This document shows, piece by piece, positions 16,162 through 24,927 of a stretch of DNA of 64,000 bases (the stretch's first letter is position 1; each line of letters opens with the position of its first letter). The DNA is from Comamonas sp. (GTDB taxonomy: Bacteria > Pseudomonadota > Gammaproteobacteria > Burkholderiales > Burkholderiaceae_C): contig JAITLR010000027.1 of NCBI GenBank assembly GCA_031277805.1, positions 226,682-290,681 on the forward strand. The letters are read 5' to 3'. The notes beneath the pieces were generated by a model that saw only the letters and a program-made list of their open reading frames with translations, was not told where the DNA came from and ran no database searches. The position numbers and the translations under genes were made by a program.

Positions 16162-17848
16162 GCAAAATCAAATCACCGTGGGCGCTGCCGTCGCCGAATT
16201 CCTCGAGCATTGCGATGTGAAGGCCGCCTTCGGGGTGATCTCCATCCACAACATGCCCATCCTCGATGCCATGTTTGCGCGCGGCAAGGTCCGCTTCGTG
16301 ATGGCGCGCGGCGAGGCCGGCGCCGGCAACATGGCCGACGCCTGCGCCCGTTCCACCTCCAGCCTGGGCGTGTGCATCACCAGCACCGGCCCGGCCTCCG
16401 GCAACATCGCCGGCAGCCTGGTCGAGGCCTACACGGCCGGCACGCCGCTGCTGCACATCACGGGCCAGATCGAGACCCAGTACCTGGACAAGAAGCTCTC
16501 GTACATCCACGAGGCGCCGGACCAGCTGACCATGCTGAAGGCCGTCTCCAAGGCCGCCTTCCGCGTGCTGAGCGCCGAGACCTGCCTGTCCACCTTGAAG
16601 GCCGCCGTGCAGGCCGCCATGACCGCGCCCACGGGCCCGGTGAGCGTGGAGATTCCTATCGACATCCAGCAAAGCGTGATCGACATGCCCACCGACTGGG
16701 CACCGCTGCCGCTGGCCGTGCTGGCCCCGAGCGAGGCCTCGCTGGACGCGCTGGCCGAGCAGTTGGCCCAGGCACGTCGCCCCCTGCTGTGGCTGGGCGG
16801 CGGCGCACGCCACGCCGGCGCGGCCGTGCAGCGCCTCAAGGCCATGGGCTTTGGCATCGTCAGCACCGGCCAGGGCCGAGGCATCGTGCCCGAGGACGAT
16901 CCTGCCTCGCTGGGCGCCTACAACATCCAGAAGCCTGTCGAGGCCTTCTACCAGCGCTGCGACGCCATGCTGGCCGTGGGCACGCGCCTGCGCAGCAACG
17001 AAACGCTGAAGTACGAACTCAAGCTGCCGCGCCCGCTGCTGCGCATCGATGTGGACGCCGCCCAGCAAGGCCGCTGCTATGTGGATGACGGCTTTGTCTG
17101 CGGCGACTCGGCCCTGGCCCTGACCGGCCTGGCCGACCGCCTGGAAGCCCGCGGCTACAAGGCCGACTCCGAGCTGCTGGTTGACCTGCGCCGCACGCAC
17201 GAGGAAGTCGTCGCCACCATGCGCGACGGCCTGGGTCCATACAGCACCCTGGTGCAGCAGCTGCAGCAGGTGGTGGGCCGCAAGTTCAACTGGGTGCGCG
17301 ACGTGACCGTCTCCAACAGCACCTGGGGCAACCGCGAGCTGCGCTTCTTCGAGCCCAACGCCGGCGTGCACGCCACGGGCGGCGGCATCGGCATGGGCAT
17401 GCCCATGGCCATCGGTGCGGCCATCGGCGCAGCCGAAAGCGGCTCGGGCCGCAAGACCCTGGGCCTGGCCGGCGACGGCGGCTTCATCCTGAACCTGGGC
17501 GAACTCGCCACGCTGGTGCAGGAAGAGTGCGACACCATGATCGTGCTGATGAACGACCAGCGCTACGGCGTGATCCAGAACATTCAGGATGCCTCCTACG
17601 GCGGCCGCCGCTGCTATGTGGAGCTGCACACGCCCGACTACGCCCAGCTGTGTGCCTCCATCAAGCTGCCCCATGCCCGCGTGAGCAACCTCGATGAGCT
17701 GCCCGCCGTGCTGGAAGGTGCCTGGAGCAAGAAGGGCCCCTTCCTGCTGGAGATCGACATGCGCGCCATCGGCAGCTTCAAGACCACGTTCTCCGGCCCT
17801 CCGGTGAACAAGCTCGACCAGATCCCGGCCACCACCAAGGCTCAGTGA
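16154..17848 (+). CDS. Thiamine diphosphate-dependent enzyme (acetolactate synthase/benzoylformate decarboxylase fold)
   Basis: This 564-aa ThDP enzyme has three domains. The N-terminal pyrimidine-binding domain contains catalytic E54 (MARGEAGAGNMAD), there is a central domain, and the C-terminal domain has the GDG (440-442) ... ND (467-468) diphosphate/metal motif. Family members decarboxylate or ligate 2-keto acids. Directly upstream of an aldehyde dehydrogenase gene, a keto acid to aldehyde decarboxylation fits best. Carboligation or a synthase role cannot be excluded. The ATG overlaps the SDR 2 stop by 8 bp. The N-terminal extension of the open frame to 16049 lies inside SDR 2 and was rejected. 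Confidence 0.87.
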   Translation: MPKQNQITVGAAVAEFLEHCDVKAAFGVISIHNMPILDAMFARGKVRFVMARGEAGAGNMADACARSTSSLGVCITSTGPASGNIAGSLVEAYTAGTPLLHITGQIETQYLDKKLSYIHEAPDQLTMLKAVSKAAFRVLSAETCLSTLKAAVQAAMTAPTGPVSVEIPIDIQQSVIDMPTDWAPLPLAVLAPSEASLDALAEQLAQARRPLLWLGGGARHAGAAVQRLKAMGFGIVSTGQGRGIVPEDDPASLGAYNIQKPVEAFYQRCDAMLAVGTRLRSNETLKYELKLPRPLLRIDVDAAQQGRCYVDDGFVCGDSALALTGLADRLEARGYKADSELLVDLRRTHEEVVATMRDGLGPYSTLVQQLQQVVGRKFNWVRDVTVSNSTWGNRELRFFEPNAGVHATGGGIGMGMPMAIGAAIGAAESGSGRKTLGLAGDGGFILNLGELATLVQEECDTMIVLMNDQRYGVIQNIQDASYGGRRCYVELHTPDYAQLCASIKLPHARVSNLDELPAVLEGAWSKKGPFLLEIDMRAIGSFKTTFSGPPVNKLDQIPATTKAQ

Positions 17849-17859
17849 GGAGTTGCACC

Positions 17860-19335
17860 ATGGCTAACCTAGAACTGCTCCCTATCAATATCGCCGGCGA
17901 ATGGCGCCTGGGCGGCGGCGACGAAACCGCCACGCTCTACCCCGCCAACGGCGAGGTGGTGGGCCGCCTGCGCGCGCCCAGCCTGGCCGATGTGGAAGAG
18001 GCCATCCAGAAAGCCGACCACGCTTTCCGCACCAGCGGCTGGGCCCAGAAGAAGCCCCATGAGCGCGCCGCCGTGCTGTACCGCATCGCCCAGCTGATCC
18101 GCGAGCGCGCCGAGCCCCTGGCCCAGCTGCAGCGCCTGGACAACGGCAAGCCCATCAAGGAAACGCGTGCGCTGGTGGCCAGCGCCGCCGGCACCTTCCA
18201 GTACTTCGCGGCGGCCTGCGAAACCATGGAAGAGACCCTCACGCCTTCGCGCGGCGACTTCATGACCATGAGCGTCTACGAGCCCATGGGCGTGGTCGCG
18301 GCCATAACGCCGTGGAACTCGCCGATTGCCAGCGAGGCGCAAAAGCTCGCCCCCGCGCTGGCGGCCGGCAACGCCGTGGTCGTCAAGCCCGCCGAAGCCA
18401 CGCCGCTGCTGGCGCTGGAGCTGGCCAGGATCTGCGAAGAAGCGGGTGTTCCCAAGGGCATCGTCAGCGTGCTGCCCGGCCGCGGCTCGGTGATTGGCGA
18501 CGCCATCACCAAGCACCCGCTGGTCAAGCGCGTGTCGTTTACCGGCGGCACCTCCACCGGCAAGCACATCGCCCGCATCGCGGCCGACAAGATGATGCCG
18601 GTCTCGCTGGAGCTGGGCGGCAAGTCGGCCACCATGGTGCTGGCCGATGCCGACCTGGACCACGCTGTCAACGGCGTGCTCTACGGCATCTTCAGTTCCT
18701 CGGGCGAATCCTGCATCGCGGGCTCGCGTCTATTTGTGGCGCGCAATCTCTACAGCGAGTTCATGCAACGCCTGACGGCCAAGGCCGCCGCGCTGAACGT
18801 GGGCGACCCGGCCGACGAGAACACCCAGATGGGCCCGCTTATCACGGCCAAGCACCGCGAATCCATCGAGAGCTATGTGGCGCTCGGCCTGTCCGAAGGC
18901 GGCAAGCTGCTTACCGGCGGCCACCGCCCCGAAGGCGCAGCGTTTGAGCGCGGCTACTACTACCGCCCGACCATCCTGGATGGCGTGCAGAACGACTGGC
19001 AGATCTGCCAGCAGGAAATCTTCGGCCCCGTGCTCGTAGCCATGCCCTTCGACAACGAGGACGATCTGCTGGCCCAGGCCAACGACAGCGTCTATGCGCT
19101 GGCCGCGGGCATCTGGACGCGCGACTACAAGAGCGCCTGGCGCATCGGCCGTGCCGTGCAGGCCGGCACCGTGTGGATCAACACCTACAAGCAGTTCTCG
19201 ATCTCCACGCCGTTCGGCGGCTGGCGCGACTCGGGCCTCGGCCGCGAGAAGGGCCGCATGGGCATCCAGCAGTACATGGAGCAGAAGAGCCTGTACTGGG
19301 GCCTCAACGAGGAGCCGCTCGCATGGGCTCGCTAG
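17860..19335 (+). CDS. NAD(P)-dependent aldehyde dehydrogenase
   Basis: This 491-aa ALDH has N153 in TPWNSP, KPAEATP for cofactor binding, FTGGTSTGK, general base E251 in SLELGGKS and nucleophile C285 in SSGESCIAGSR, so it is catalytically complete. It oxidises an aldehyde to a carboxylate. Placement 11 nt after the ThDP gene suggests it handles that enzyme's aldehyde product. GAGGAG precedes ATG 17860; a longer frame from 17845 was rejected. The C-terminus overlaps the MFS transporter gene by 13 bp. The motif set resembles betaine/aromatic aldehyde dehydrogenases, but the substrate is unknown. Confidence 0.92.
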   Translation: MANLELLPINIAGEWRLGGGDETATLYPANGEVVGRLRAPSLADVEEAIQKADHAFRTSGWAQKKPHERAAVLYRIAQLIRERAEPLAQLQRLDNGKPIKETRALVASAAGTFQYFAAACETMEETLTPSRGDFMTMSVYEPMGVVAAITPWNSPIASEAQKLAPALAAGNAVVVKPAEATPLLALELARICEEAGVPKGIVSVLPGRGSVIGDAITKHPLVKRVSFTGGTSTGKHIARIAADKMMPVSLELGGKSATMVLADADLDHAVNGVLYGIFSSSGESCIAGSRLFVARNLYSEFMQRLTAKAAALNVGDPADENTQMGPLITAKHRESIESYVALGLSEGGKLLTGGHRPEGAAFERGYYYRPTILDGVQNDWQICQQEIFGPVLVAMPFDNEDDLLAQANDSVYALAAGIWTRDYKSAWRIGRAVQAGTVWINTYKQFSISTPFGGWRDSGLGREKGRMGIQQYMEQKSLYWGLNEEPLAWAR

Positions 19336-20582
19336 AACGCTCTGAGCCAGGCCACAACCCCCGCCGCTGGTGGGGCGTGCTGGCACTGCTGTTCATCGTC
19401 ACGATCGCCTATGTGGATCGGGTGAACATCTCGGTGCTGCTGGTCGACAAGGAGTTCCTGCAGGCGTTCGGCCTGGTCGGCGACCGGGTGGGACAGGGCG
19501 CGCTGATGACGCTGTTCCTGCTCGGCTACGGCGCGGCGGCCATGTTTCTGACGCCGTTCTATGAGTCCGTGCTGGGCTATCGCCGCGGCCTGATGGTCAG
19601 CCTGTTCGTCTGGGCCTTGCTGACAGCATTGGCGCCTATGGCCGGCTCGCTGTTCGCGCTGCTGGTGCTGCGCGTCCTGCTGGGTGCCAGCGAAGGGCCG
19701 CTGTTCTCGCTCAAGACCATGTTCGTCCACGACAATTTTTCCGCGCAGCAGTGGGGCAAGCCCAACGCGGTCAGTTCGATGGGTGTTTCGCTGGGGCTGG
19801 CCGTGGGCTTTCCCTTGGTCAGCTATCTGCTGCGTTCGGGCGGCTGGGCCGAGTCTTTCCATGTGCTGGCTGCCATCAATCTGTTGCTGGGCCTGCCTCT
19901 GGTGTACTGGCTGATTCCCGCGCCACGGGCAGCAGCAACGCATCGTGCCAAGGCGGGTGCGCTGCAGGCTTTCCGTGAGGGACTGCAGACCCGGCATCTG
20001 GGGATGCTGCTGGTCATCGAGGTCTGCACGCTGGCTTATCTCTGGGGCAGCAGCGCCTGGTTGCCCGCATACCTGGTTGACGACAAAGGCTTCTCGGTCA
20101 GCACGATGGGCTGGGCTTCGTCGCTGCCCTTCATCGTGGGCCTGGCTGCGAACTTTTTGGGTGGCGTGCTGGCGGATGTCTTTCCCAAGCGGCTCACACC
20201 ACTGATCTTCACATTGGGCGGAGTGTTGTGCGCGCTGTCCGTGCTGTTCCTGATCGGCAGCCGCAGCACGCCGGCGACCATGACTTTCCTGCTGCTGGCC
20301 AGTGCGTGCTGGGGCATCCAGGGTGCCTCCATCCCGACGCTGGTGCAGCGCTTTGCGCCCGCTGGCCGTGTCGGCAGTGCCTACGGCATCGTCAATGGCG
20401 TGGGCAATCTGGTTGCGGCCTTCATGCCGACGGCCATGGGCAGCCTGATGAAGACCCATGTGGCGGGCGGTTTTGCGCTGTTGGTCGTGTCGCAGGTGGG
20501 CGTCGCGTTGGGCGGTGCCTGGTTGAGCTGGAAGCAGTCGGCATCGGTTCTGGTCGAACCCGCCGATGGCGTGGCACGTTGA
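19323..20582 (+). CDS. Major facilitator superfamily transporter (ACS-like), lobe 2 copy 1
   Basis: This 419-aa, 12-TM protein starts inside the last codons of the ALDH gene (13-bp overlap). The N-terminal RWWGVLALLFIVTIAYVDRVNISV is typical of the anion:cation symporter branch, which takes up organic acids with protons. The helix 4 region LRVLLGASEGPLFS also fits. It resembles the second MFS protein encoded at 26062 (RWWGVVTLFVIV, YVDRINISV), so the operon carries two related carriers. One may import the substrate and the other a downstream acid. An alternative start further upstream lies in the ALDH gene and has no support. Confidence 0.88.
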   Translation: MGSLERSEPGHNPRRWWGVLALLFIVTIAYVDRVNISVLLVDKEFLQAFGLVGDRVGQGALMTLFLLGYGAAAMFLTPFYESVLGYRRGLMVSLFVWALLTALAPMAGSLFALLVLRVLLGASEGPLFSLKTMFVHDNFSAQQWGKPNAVSSMGVSLGLAVGFPLVSYLLRSGGWAESFHVLAAINLLLGLPLVYWLIPAPRAAATHRAKAGALQAFREGLQTRHLGMLLVIEVCTLAYLWGSSAWLPAYLVDDKGFSVSTMGWASSLPFIVGLAANFLGGVLADVFPKRLTPLIFTLGGVLCALSVLFLIGSRSTPATMTFLLLASACWGIQGASIPTLVQRFAPAGRVGSAYGIVNGVGNLVAAFMPTAMGSLMKTHVAGGFALLVVSQVGVALGGAWLSWKQSASVLVEPADGVAR

Positions 20583-20602
20583 ATACAAGGATGGAGTGAA
20601 AA

Positions 20603-21577
20603 ATGAGCGTACTGGGTATTGACGAAATCAGCTACGGCGCCGACGACCTGCCGGCCTGTCGCCAGTTCTTCCTCGACTGGGGCCTGAGCCTGGTCGACGA
20701 GCAGACCGGGCGGCTGGTGTTCGAGACGCTGAACGGCTGCCGCGTGATCGTGGCCGCCACCGACCATCCCGATCTGCCGCCCGCTATCGAGCCCGGCCCC
20801 ACGCTGCGCGAGGTGGTCTGGGGCGTGGAAAGCGAAGCCGACCTGGCGCTGTATGCGGGCCGTATCGCTGAGCTGCCAGGCTTTGTTAAGCAGGGCGGCC
20901 CGAACGGCGGACGCATTGGCTGCACCGACCCCAACGGTCTGGCCGTGCGTCTGCAGCTCACGCAAAAGCGCGACGTGCAGATGCAAAGCGCCGAGTACAA
21001 CACCTGGGACCGCAAGGGCCGCATCAACCAGGCCAGCCCGGCCTACGAGCGCGCCCAGCCCATCGAGGTCGGCCATGTGGTGTTCTTCGTCAAGGACGTG
21101 CAGGCCTGCGAGCGCTTCTATGTCGAGAACTTCGGCTTCGCGGCCTCGGACCGCTACCCCGAGCGCGGCGCCTTCCTGCGCACCGCGCCCGACGGCGGCC
21201 ACCACGACATCTTTTTGCTGCAGCGCCCCGACAAGCACGCCGGCCTGAACCATGTGGCCTTCACCGTGCGAGACATTCACGAGGTCTTCGGCGGCGGCAT
21301 GCACATCTCGCGCTGCGGCTGGGACACCCAGCTCGGCCCGGGCCGCCACCCCGTGTCCTCGGCCTATTTCTGGTACTTCAAGAATCCGGCCGGTGCCCTG
21401 GTCGAGTACTACGCCGACGAGGACCAGCTGACGGCCGATTGGCAGCCGCGTGAGTTCGAGCCCGGCCCGACCGTGTTCGCCGAATGGGCGATCGACGGCG
21501 GCCTGGACGGCAACACCCGTCGCCAGAAGGGCGCAGGCGCTGCCGACGGCAAGTTCCTGACCGACAAAAAACATTGA
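20603..21577 (+). CDS. VOC-fold extradiol ring-cleavage dioxygenase
   Basis: This 324-aa two-domain vicinal-oxygen-chelate protein carries the iron ligands in the second domain: H158 (VGHVVFF), H217 (GLNHVAF) and E268 (GALVEYYAD). That is the 2-His-1-Glu triad of type I extradiol dioxygenases such as BphC and 2,3-dihydroxy-aryl dioxygenases. It would insert O2 into a catechol-like ring. The N-terminal domain is degenerate, as usual. The C-terminal about 40 residues (NTRRQKGAGAADGKF) are polar and not part of the fold. It lies 20 nt after the MFS gene. The expected partner hydrolase may be the one encoded at 8757. Confidence 0.85.
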   Translation: MSVLGIDEISYGADDLPACRQFFLDWGLSLVDEQTGRLVFETLNGCRVIVAATDHPDLPPAIEPGPTLREVVWGVESEADLALYAGRIAELPGFVKQGGPNGGRIGCTDPNGLAVRLQLTQKRDVQMQSAEYNTWDRKGRINQASPAYERAQPIEVGHVVFFVKDVQACERFYVENFGFAASDRYPERGAFLRTAPDGGHHDIFLLQRPDKHAGLNHVAFTVRDIHEVFGGGMHISRCGWDTQLGPGRHPVSSAYFWYFKNPAGALVEYYADEDQLTADWQPREFEPGPTVFAEWAIDGGLDGNTRRQKGAGAADGKFLTDKKH

Positions 21578-21645
21578 GAGACATTGGAAGCGCTGGCTGG
21601 CCGGTGCTTTCACCCACAACGATTCCACAACCCACGGGCTATTCC

Positions 21646-22623
21646 ATGAAGAACATTCGTCGCCAGGTAGTTATCGCTGCTGCATTGCTGGCTGCAGCCC
21701 AGATGTCAGGCTCCGCGCTGGCGCAAGCCTTTCCTGCCAAGCCCATCACTCTCGTCGTAGCCTATCCGGCCGGCGGCGATACCGATGCCATGGCGCGCCT
21801 GTATGCAGAGAAGCTGTCCCAGCGCCTGGGTCAGCCCGTGGTGGTGGACAACCGGCCCGGTGCCAGCGGCACCATTGGCACCGTGCATGTGGCCAAGGCC
21901 GCGCCCGACGGCTACACGCTGCTGCTGGCGCCCAATACCTTTGCCATCGCCCAGTTCGTGCTCAAGACCAATGCGGGCTCGAGCTACGACGTGCTCAATG
22001 GCTTCACGCCTATCGTGCAGACCAGCGTGCAGCCCATGTTCGTGGCCACCAGCCAGAACTCAGGCATCAAGGACATCAAGGCGCTGGTGAGCCAGGGCAA
22101 GGGCGGCAATCTGACCTATGCCAGCCCCGGCAGCGGCTCGCCCATGCACATCCTGGGCGAGATGTTCAACAAGGCTGCTGCTACCCGGCTCGGCCACATC
22201 CCCTACAAGGGCGTGGCGCCGGCCGTCAACGACCTGATCGGCGGCCATGTGCCCACGACCTTCATGACCTGGGGCCCGATCGCGCCTTACGCAGGCACCA
22301 AGGTCAACGTGCTGGCCGTGGCCGATGCCCAGCGCAGCACGCTGGCGCCCAACGTGCCCACGCTGGGCGAGCTGGGCATCAAGGACGTGGAAGTGTCGGC
22401 CTGGCAAGGCCTGTTCGGTCCCAAGGGCATGTCGCCCGAGACCGTGAAGCTGCTGAACACCCAGCTCAATGAAATTCTGAAGATGCCGGACGTGGTCTCC
22501 AAGATGGCCACCTTCGGCGCCTTGCCCGCGGGCGGCGAGCCGGCGCGTCTGGCCAAGACCAACGCCGCCGACTACAACCGCTTCGGCAAGCTGATCAAAG
22601 ATCTCGGCATCCAGGCCGACTGA
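21646..22623 (+). CDS. Bug/TctC-family periplasmic solute-binding protein 2
   Basis: This 325-aa secreted protein has a signal peptide (MKNIRRQVVIAAALLAAAQ, cleavage near ALAQA). The mature domain has PITLVVAYPAGGDTDAMARL, VDNRPGASGTIGTVHVAKA, YASPGSGSPMHILGEMF and HIPYKGVAPAVNDLIGG. Like Bug 1 it lacks neighbouring TctA/TctB genes. It lies between the extradiol dioxygenase and Rieske genes, which makes an aromatic or related carboxylate the likely ligand. The start was placed at 21646 because earlier in-frame codons have no signal peptide and overlap the dioxygenase gene. Confidence 0.9.
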   Translation: MKNIRRQVVIAAALLAAAQMSGSALAQAFPAKPITLVVAYPAGGDTDAMARLYAEKLSQRLGQPVVVDNRPGASGTIGTVHVAKAAPDGYTLLLAPNTFAIAQFVLKTNAGSSYDVLNGFTPIVQTSVQPMFVATSQNSGIKDIKALVSQGKGGNLTYASPGSGSPMHILGEMFNKAAATRLGHIPYKGVAPAVNDLIGGHVPTTFMTWGPIAPYAGTKVNVLAVADAQRSTLAPNVPTLGELGIKDVEVSAWQGLFGPKGMSPETVKLLNTQLNEILKMPDVVSKMATFGALPAGGEPARLAKTNAADYNRFGKLIKDLGIQAD

Positions 22624-22647
22624 ACCGTTTTAGAAGGAGAACCCACC

Positions 22648-22869
22648 ATGGCTGTAGATCGATACCTCGAACCCCACCAGGCCCGCCAGCGTCCCGGCAC
22701 GCTGTTCGAAGACCTGCTGGGCGACTCCATCGAGCGCGCCTTCGGCGAGGGCGTGCAGACGCTGCCCGAGCTGGTGGCCTATATCAACCGCAGCGGCCCC
22801 TCCGGCGAGAACGGCGAGGCCTGGACTGAACAGAGCTTCCAGGCGTTGATGGCGCGCCTGGGCCATTGA
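22648..22869 (+). CDS. Small helical protein of Rieske-oxygenase operons (recombinase-like HTH type)
   Basis: This 73-aa protein, MAVDRYLEPHQARQRPGTLF and onwards, follows AGAAGGAGAA and lies 24 nt after Bug 2 and 25 nt before the Rieske oxygenase gene. It is acidic, mostly helical and has no signal peptide. The segment ELVAYINRSGPSGENGEAWTEQSFQALMARLGH looks like a helix-loop-helix of the type annotated as recombinase-like helix-turn-helix. I recall such small proteins next to Rieske oxygenase genes. A DNA-binding, assembly or electron-transfer accessory role is possible. The function is unknown. Confidence 0.7.
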   Translation: MAVDRYLEPHQARQRPGTLFEDLLGDSIERAFGEGVQTLPELVAYINRSGPSGENGEAWTEQSFQALMARLGH

Positions 22870-22894
22870 ACCGCGAGCAAGACAGGAGCGCCCC

Positions 22895-23920
22895 ATGAAC
22901 GTACAAACCATCACCATCGATCCGGTGGACCGTCTGCTCAACCAGGGCCTGAAGAACCTTTGGTACGCGGTCTGCCCCTCCGACTTCGTGAAGACCGAGC
23001 CCGTCTCGCTGCGCCGCTTCGGCCGCAAGATCGCGCTGTGGCGCGATGCCTCTGGCCAGGTCCACGCGCTGGAAGACCACTGCCCGCACCGCGGCGCGCC
23101 GCTGTCCCAGGGCGTGAACCTGGGCGACCGGCTGGCCTGCCCTTACCACGGCGTGGAAGTGCGCTGCGACGGCACCGTGACCAAGGTGCCCGGCAGCCCC
23201 GGCTGCAAGCTCGAAGGCTCGCGCGCCGCGCTGGACTTCCATGTACACGAAGCCCATGGCGCGATCTTCCTCTACAACAGCGACAAGCATGTGGACGAGG
23301 CACCGGCCTTCACGCTGCCCGAGGAGCTGACCTCGCCCGAGTATTCGAACTTCCTGTGCTATGCCGAGTGGCGCAGCGACTACCGCTATGCGCTGGACAA
23401 CGTCATGGACCCCATGCATGGCACCTTCCTGCACAAGCAGTCGCACTCCATGGCCGAAGGCGACAGCAAGGCCACGTTCCAGGTGCGCGATACCGAGCAC
23501 GGCTTTGTGTTCGAGAAGGTCGGCCAGCGCGGCGTGAACTTCGACTGGACCGAATACGGCGAAACCGGCGTGCAGTGGATGCGCCTGGAGATCCCGTATC
23601 CCAAAACCGGCGGCCCCGGCGGCAACTTCGCCATCGTGGCCTGCGTCACGCCCATCAGCGCTGACCTGTGCTCCGTGTTCTTCTGGCGCTGCCGCAAGGT
23701 GGATGGCTGGATGCGCAACACCTGGCGCTTCCTGTACCGCAACCGCCTTGAGGCGCGCCACTGGGCCGTGCTGGAGCAGGACCGCATCATGATGGAGCAG
23801 ATGGAAATCGACGCCAATTCGCGTGAGAACCTCTACCAGCACGACATCGGCCTGGTGCGCCTGCGCCGCCATCTGCGCCGCCAGGCCCAGGAACAGATCG
23901 ACGAAGGCATCGCATCATGA
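22895..23920 (+). CDS. Rieske non-heme iron oxygenase, oxygenase component (VanA/phthalate dioxygenase-like)
   Basis: This 341-aa oxygenase has Rieske [2Fe-2S] ligands C63, H65, C82 and H85 (CPHRGAP ... CPYHG). The mononuclear iron site is D172-x2-H175-x4-H180 in DNVMDPMHGTFLH. The single-subunit size and the adjacent VanB-type reductase mark it as a group that hydroxylates or demethylates aromatic acids without a beta subunit. The ATG follows a GGAGCG RBS. The stop overlaps the reductase start (ATGA). Substrate class is inferred only from the context of Bug, extradiol dioxygenase and porin genes. Confidence 0.92.
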   Translation: MNVQTITIDPVDRLLNQGLKNLWYAVCPSDFVKTEPVSLRRFGRKIALWRDASGQVHALEDHCPHRGAPLSQGVNLGDRLACPYHGVEVRCDGTVTKVPGSPGCKLEGSRAALDFHVHEAHGAIFLYNSDKHVDEAPAFTLPEELTSPEYSNFLCYAEWRSDYRYALDNVMDPMHGTFLHKQSHSMAEGDSKATFQVRDTEHGFVFEKVGQRGVNFDWTEYGETGVQWMRLEIPYPKTGGPGGNFAIVACVTPISADLCSVFFWRCRKVDGWMRNTWRFLYRNRLEARHWAVLEQDRIMMEQMEIDANSRENLYQHDIGLVRLRRHLRRQAQEQIDEGIAS

Positions 23921-24876
23921 GCAACACCTTGAAGGCCTTTGTGCACACGCTGCGCTACGAGGCCCAGGACACCATCAGCGTCGAGCTGCGTCCAGTCGAT
24001 GGTGGCGAGTTCCCTGCCTTCACGGCGGGCTCGCACATCGATCTGCACCTGCCCAACGGGCTGGTGCGCAGCTACTCCCTGTCCAACGACAGCAGCGAGC
24101 GCCACCGCTACGTGGTCGGCGTGCTGCGCGACCGCGCCAGCCGCGGCGGCTCGCGCTGCGTGCACGAAGCGCTGCGCGTGGGCATGCCCATCACCATCGA
24201 CGAGCCGCGCAACCACTTCGCGCTCGATGAGAGCGCCAAGCACTCGGTGCTGGTGGCCGGCGGCATCGGCATCACGCCCATGCTGTGCATGGCGCGCCGC
24301 CTGAAGGCCCTGGGGCATTCGTTCGAGATGATGTACTTTGCGCGCGAACGCAAGAGCGCCGCCTTTCTCGACGAGCTGCAGGCTCTGGGCATGCCGCTGC
24401 ATCTGCACTTCGACGCCGAGGCGGGCGGCCCGCCCGACCTGCGCGCGCTGCTGGCGCAACGCACCCCGGACGCCGGTCTGCACCATTATTCGTGCGGCCC
24501 GACGCCCATGCTTGACGCCTTCGAGAAGTTCTGCGCCGAGCTCGGCCATGCCAACGCCCATATCGAGCGCTTCACGCCCGTGGAGGTCAAGGCTGCCACC
24601 GATGCCCGCGACAACTACACGGTGGAGCTCAAAAAGAGTGGCCGCTTCATCCAGATCACGCCCGACAAGTCGCTGCTGGACACCCTGCTGGACGCTGGCA
24701 TAGCCGTGGACCACAGCTGCTGCGAAGGCGTCTGCGGCTCATGCGAGACACGCGTGCTGGAAGGCGTTCCCGACCACCGCGACTCGGTGCTCAGCCCCAA
24801 GGAAAAGGCCGGCAACAAGGTCATGATGGTCTGCGTTTCCGGCTGCAAGAGCGACACCCTGGTTCTGGACATCTGA
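23917..24876 (+). CDS. VanB-type oxidoreductase partner of the Rieske oxygenase
   Basis: This 319-aa electron-transfer protein has a flavin-binding barrel (LVRSYSLSND), a nucleotide domain (VLVAGGIGITPML, YSCGPTPMLDAF) and a C-terminal plant-type [2Fe-2S] ferredoxin with Cys pattern CCEGVCGSCETR and a final Cys in MVCVSGC. It passes electrons from NAD(P)H through flavin and the 2Fe-2S centre to the Rieske centre of the oxygenase. The 4-bp ATGA overlap with the oxygenase gene supports obligate pairing. Length and domain order match phthalate dioxygenase reductase and VanB. Confidence 0.93.
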   Translation: MSNTLKAFVHTLRYEAQDTISVELRPVDGGEFPAFTAGSHIDLHLPNGLVRSYSLSNDSSERHRYVVGVLRDRASRGGSRCVHEALRVGMPITIDEPRNHFALDESAKHSVLVAGGIGITPMLCMARRLKALGHSFEMMYFARERKSAAFLDELQALGMPLHLHFDAEAGGPPDLRALLAQRTPDAGLHHYSCGPTPMLDAFEKFCAELGHANAHIERFTPVEVKAATDARDNYTVELKKSGRFIQITPDKSLLDTLLDAGIAVDHSCCEGVCGSCETRVLEGVPDHRDSVLSPKEKAGNKVMMVCVSGCKSDTLVLDI

Positions 24877-24927
24877 ACCGGCACATCAGACCTGCAAAAA
24901 ACCACTACCCATAGAGGAGACAAAACC

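Noticed and set aside
15914..17674. 586-codon antisense frame over the ThDP gene
   Set aside because: Low-complexity Ala/Gly/His/Arg translation with no RBS. The sense strand encodes an intact ThDP enzyme.
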